The notes under the pieces were generated by a model. It saw nothing but the letters and a program-made list of their open reading frames with translations, ran no database searches and was not told the origin of the DNA. Below are positions 26,174-27,994 of a DNA stretch of 27,994 nucleotides, one piece after another. The stretch's first letter is position 1, and every line of letters begins with the position of its first letter. Origin of the DNA: Mitosporidium daphniae (lineage: Eukaryota > Microsporidia); the NCBI RefSeq assembly GCF_000760515.2, contig NW_013546162.1, positions 1-27,994 on the forward strand, given 5' to 3'. Made by a program: the position numbers and the translations under genes.

Positions 26174-27730
26174 ATGGCATCTTTGCCGTTTTCCATTTCT
26201 AATAGAAACCGTGCGAAAATAGCACAGGTAACGGAGGAATTTGGGGCCGAATATCTGAAAAGCAATCTTTCTAGCAATATAAAAGAAATACCTGGGATTA
26301 GCAATCGGATCATGACAGATTTTGTCATGCCTGGTTCGTCTGCTCGCACAATGTTCCAACCAACTGTTCAATTCGGTAATTCCTACTTTAATTTTGGCTT
26401 TATCAAATCATTGTTTGGCTCTTTTGTTTTTGCAAACAAATCTGAACTTCATGTTCCGCTTGCAGGCATCAAGGCTGCAAACATGGGAGGATTTCATGAC
26501 GTGAATGGCCACCAAAACGCCTCCTCAAAGCTGCATAGCTTTTTGAAAGGCCCTTTTATTAAAAGAATTCTGTTTTTATCCTTCATTTTCACGTTTATCT
26601 TCTACATGCTTATGCTCGTCTTTATCTACCCGCCTTATCGGTATCAAATGACTTCAACTTCTCTCGAATTGTGCAACCACGAATGCAGCAATAAAAACAG
26701 CACTCTAGGGTCTTTTAACGGCAGTTTTTTGGCTTTAGATAGAAAAAACGAATTTTTATTAGAGTTCTATGCTTCAAATATAGAGGAACATCGTGAAAGT
26801 GCTGCTGATGATTCCATGAAAGTCTCTAGCTCTGTCACGCCGCATTACAGCGCGGTTTCATATAGACCATCTTTTTCGGTGTCTTTTTTCGATCCGAGCA
26901 ATATGCTTAATAATTTTCACTCAACATCTCCTTTTTGTAATACATTGGTTTTCCAGTGTATGCACCTGCTACAATCAACGCCGACCATCAACATTTTGTA
27001 TTTATGTGAATTGTTTCGTCTGGTGAAGGAAAAGGTCTCTGTATTGTTTCCATTTTCATACCTCAGTTTTGATTCGTCCTCTGTATCCTGCTTTTCTTCA
27101 TTCCCGCCATTTTATAGAATTGAGCAATGGTTCTCGACATTTTGGGATGATCCAGATGACCCAGAAGATCCTCCATTCGAGATCGTCTTTTCACTTCCCA
27201 TATTGGGCCTGGTACGCCTATCATTTGATGTTGCAGAATTAGATCAGCTCGTGATAGGAAACCCGTTTTTTTCAGAACAAAAGGGTAAACAGACATCAAT
27301 TTTGTCTCTTTCGAGGCTGTTTGCGTCTGCCACTGTAAATGTAAATTTGTCGACCAGGCTTTTTGAACGGTCCTTGGCCTCCATTAGATGTCTCGTTCAA
27401 AACGCCACACTTTTCCTTTTACAACCCACCGATTGTAAACTTCCTGTTTTTGACATATTGATCCCGGATTTTAGAATCGAAAGCTTGACCTCATTTGAGG
27501 CAACTAGGGGCATTTTCAATGCCGTACTAAATCGGTACCAGTATGTTTTGACAGAAAGAACGCAAAAGGTGCTTTCTCGAAGACTTAATAGGTCTCTTAG
27601 AGTGGCTACCAAGAAAATTTCACGGGCAATCAGCCTAGGATCTTTTTTAGAGTTTATCGTTAGCGTTTGTTTGAGGCATCCTTTGAAGTTTTGCGCAGAA
27701 AATATCAAGCTCTTTTTGAAAGGCAAATAA
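26174..27730 (+). CDS. Unrecognised type II membrane protein
   Basis: I do not recognise this 518-aa protein. About 130 N-terminal residues are followed by one strong membrane helix (about 131-153, ILFLSFIFTFIFYMLMLVF), with basic residues IKR on the N-terminal side, which predicts a cytosolic N-terminus and a roughly 365-residue lumenal or external part. That part has several cysteines, N-glycosylation sequons (KNST and FNGS), an unusual WDDPDDPEDPPFE acidic-Pro loop near 325, and an arginine-rich stretch (LSRRLNRSLRVATKK) near the end. The single long frame in A/T-rich DNA and the A/T motif before the ATG support a real gene. AATAAA overlaps the stop (27726-27731). A secretory-pathway enzyme or receptor is possible, but no family motif is visible. 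Confidence 0.68.
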   Translation: MASLPFSISNRNRAKIAQVTEEFGAEYLKSNLSSNIKEIPGISNRIMTDFVMPGSSARTMFQPTVQFGNSYFNFGFIKSLFGSFVFANKSELHVPLAGIKAANMGGFHDVNGHQNASSKLHSFLKGPFIKRILFLSFIFTFIFYMLMLVFIYPPYRYQMTSTSLELCNHECSNKNSTLGSFNGSFLALDRKNEFLLEFYASNIEEHRESAADDSMKVSSSVTPHYSAVSYRPSFSVSFFDPSNMLNNFHSTSPFCNTLVFQCMHLLQSTPTINILYLCELFRLVKEKVSVLFPFSYLSFDSSSVSCFSSFPPFYRIEQWFSTFWDDPDDPEDPPFEIVFSLPILGLVRLSFDVAELDQLVIGNPFFSEQKGKQTSILSLSRLFASATVNVNLSTRLFERSLASIRCLVQNATLFLLQPTDCKLPVFDILIPDFRIESLTSFEATRGIFNAVLNRYQYVLTERTQKVLSRRLNRSLRVATKKISRAISLGSFLEFIVSVCLRHPLKFCAENIKLFLKGK

Positions 27731-27876
27731 ATAAAATATTTATCCATTTTGAAGGGGGGCTTCCCCCATGCAATGTCCGATGCGTAGTCGATAGATGGTG
27801 CTTTACTTGGCATCTAGTAACAAAAGTTGCATTTATTAAAGGATAGAAGGGCTGTGTAGCAGTAGACACGGACCGT

Positions 27877-27994
27877 ATGGTGGGTTTATTCATTGGAATG
27901 GCATGCATGTGTTGCTTGTGTTTGTCTTTGTTTGGAATCATAGTTCTTGATTGCCTTATAGCTTTGGGAGCTCCATTAAAAACTTGTCCACAAG
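27877..27994 (+). CDS. Start of a small membrane protein, cut by right edge
   Basis: Open from ATG 27877 to the window end (39 codons). The product starts MVGLFIGMACMCCLCLSL and continues as one long hydrophobic helix, then GAPLKTCPQ. The Cys-rich first helix with LSLFGIIVL recalls the first hairpin of V-ATPase subunit f/RNaseK-type small proteins, but this is a weak resemblance over a short piece. The 146-bp gap after the preceding gene includes its polyadenylation signals. A chance frame is possible. Confidence 0.4.
   Translation, partial: MVGLFIGMACMCCLCLSLFGIIVLDCLIALGAPLKTCPQ

Overview
The window is nuclear DNA from a small, gene-dense eukaryote, most likely an early-diverging fungus; a Rozellomycota/Cryptomycota-type genome would fit. 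The fungal signs are a protein O-mannosyltransferase, the ERMES barrel MDM10, an ATP-type PEP carboxykinase, an ALR/MNR2-type CorA transporter and a CBS-PB1 protein. COX17 and a HIG1 protein point to a respiring mitochondrion. The lineage is inferred; the gene families are read from the sequence. Genes lie on both strands, often less than 150 bp apart.

Layout from left to right: a PMT running off the left edge (-); a mostly empty 0.75 kb gap; CDC25 phosphatase (+); NAA15, the auxiliary subunit of N-terminal acetyltransferase A (+); CorA-type Mg transporter (-); the U5 snRNP helicase BRR2 (-); a secreted C-type-lectin-like, Ser/Thr/Cys-rich protein (+); a poorly coding 1 kb stretch; an unrecognised 234-aa reading frame (+); COX17 (-); a CBS x4-PB1-tail-anchor protein (-); a HIG1-domain protein (+); ATP-PEPCK (+); MDM10 (-); an RRM protein (-); a RING protein that looks like a SUMO-targeted ubiquitin ligase (-); a UBC8/UBE2H E2 (-); DHFR (+); an unrecognised type II membrane protein (+); and the start of a small membrane protein at the right edge (+).

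The outstanding property is the introns. Fourteen can be placed by restoring family motifs across frame breaks, and all are 23 to 34 nt long (PMT 1, NAA15 2, CBS-PB1 2, MDM10 4, UBC8 5). MDM10 and UBC8 become recognisable only after these tiny introns are removed. In the same window BRR2 keeps an intact first helicase cassette but has lost the ATP-binding motifs of its second.

Other genome-wide signs of compaction are a short A/T motif resembling TTAAATTTTAA or TTAAAATTAAAA close upstream of many starts, and AATAAA signals that overlap stop codons. Three telomere-like TTAGGG motifs lie between genes. Functionally the genes are housekeeping: cell cycle, protein modification, splicing, mitochondria, gluconeogenesis, folate and ubiquitin/SUMO. 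One possible link is PEPCK with UBC8, since the yeast GID pathway uses Ubc8 to degrade gluconeogenic enzymes. Two ambiguous bases (6038, 6842) lie inside coding regions.
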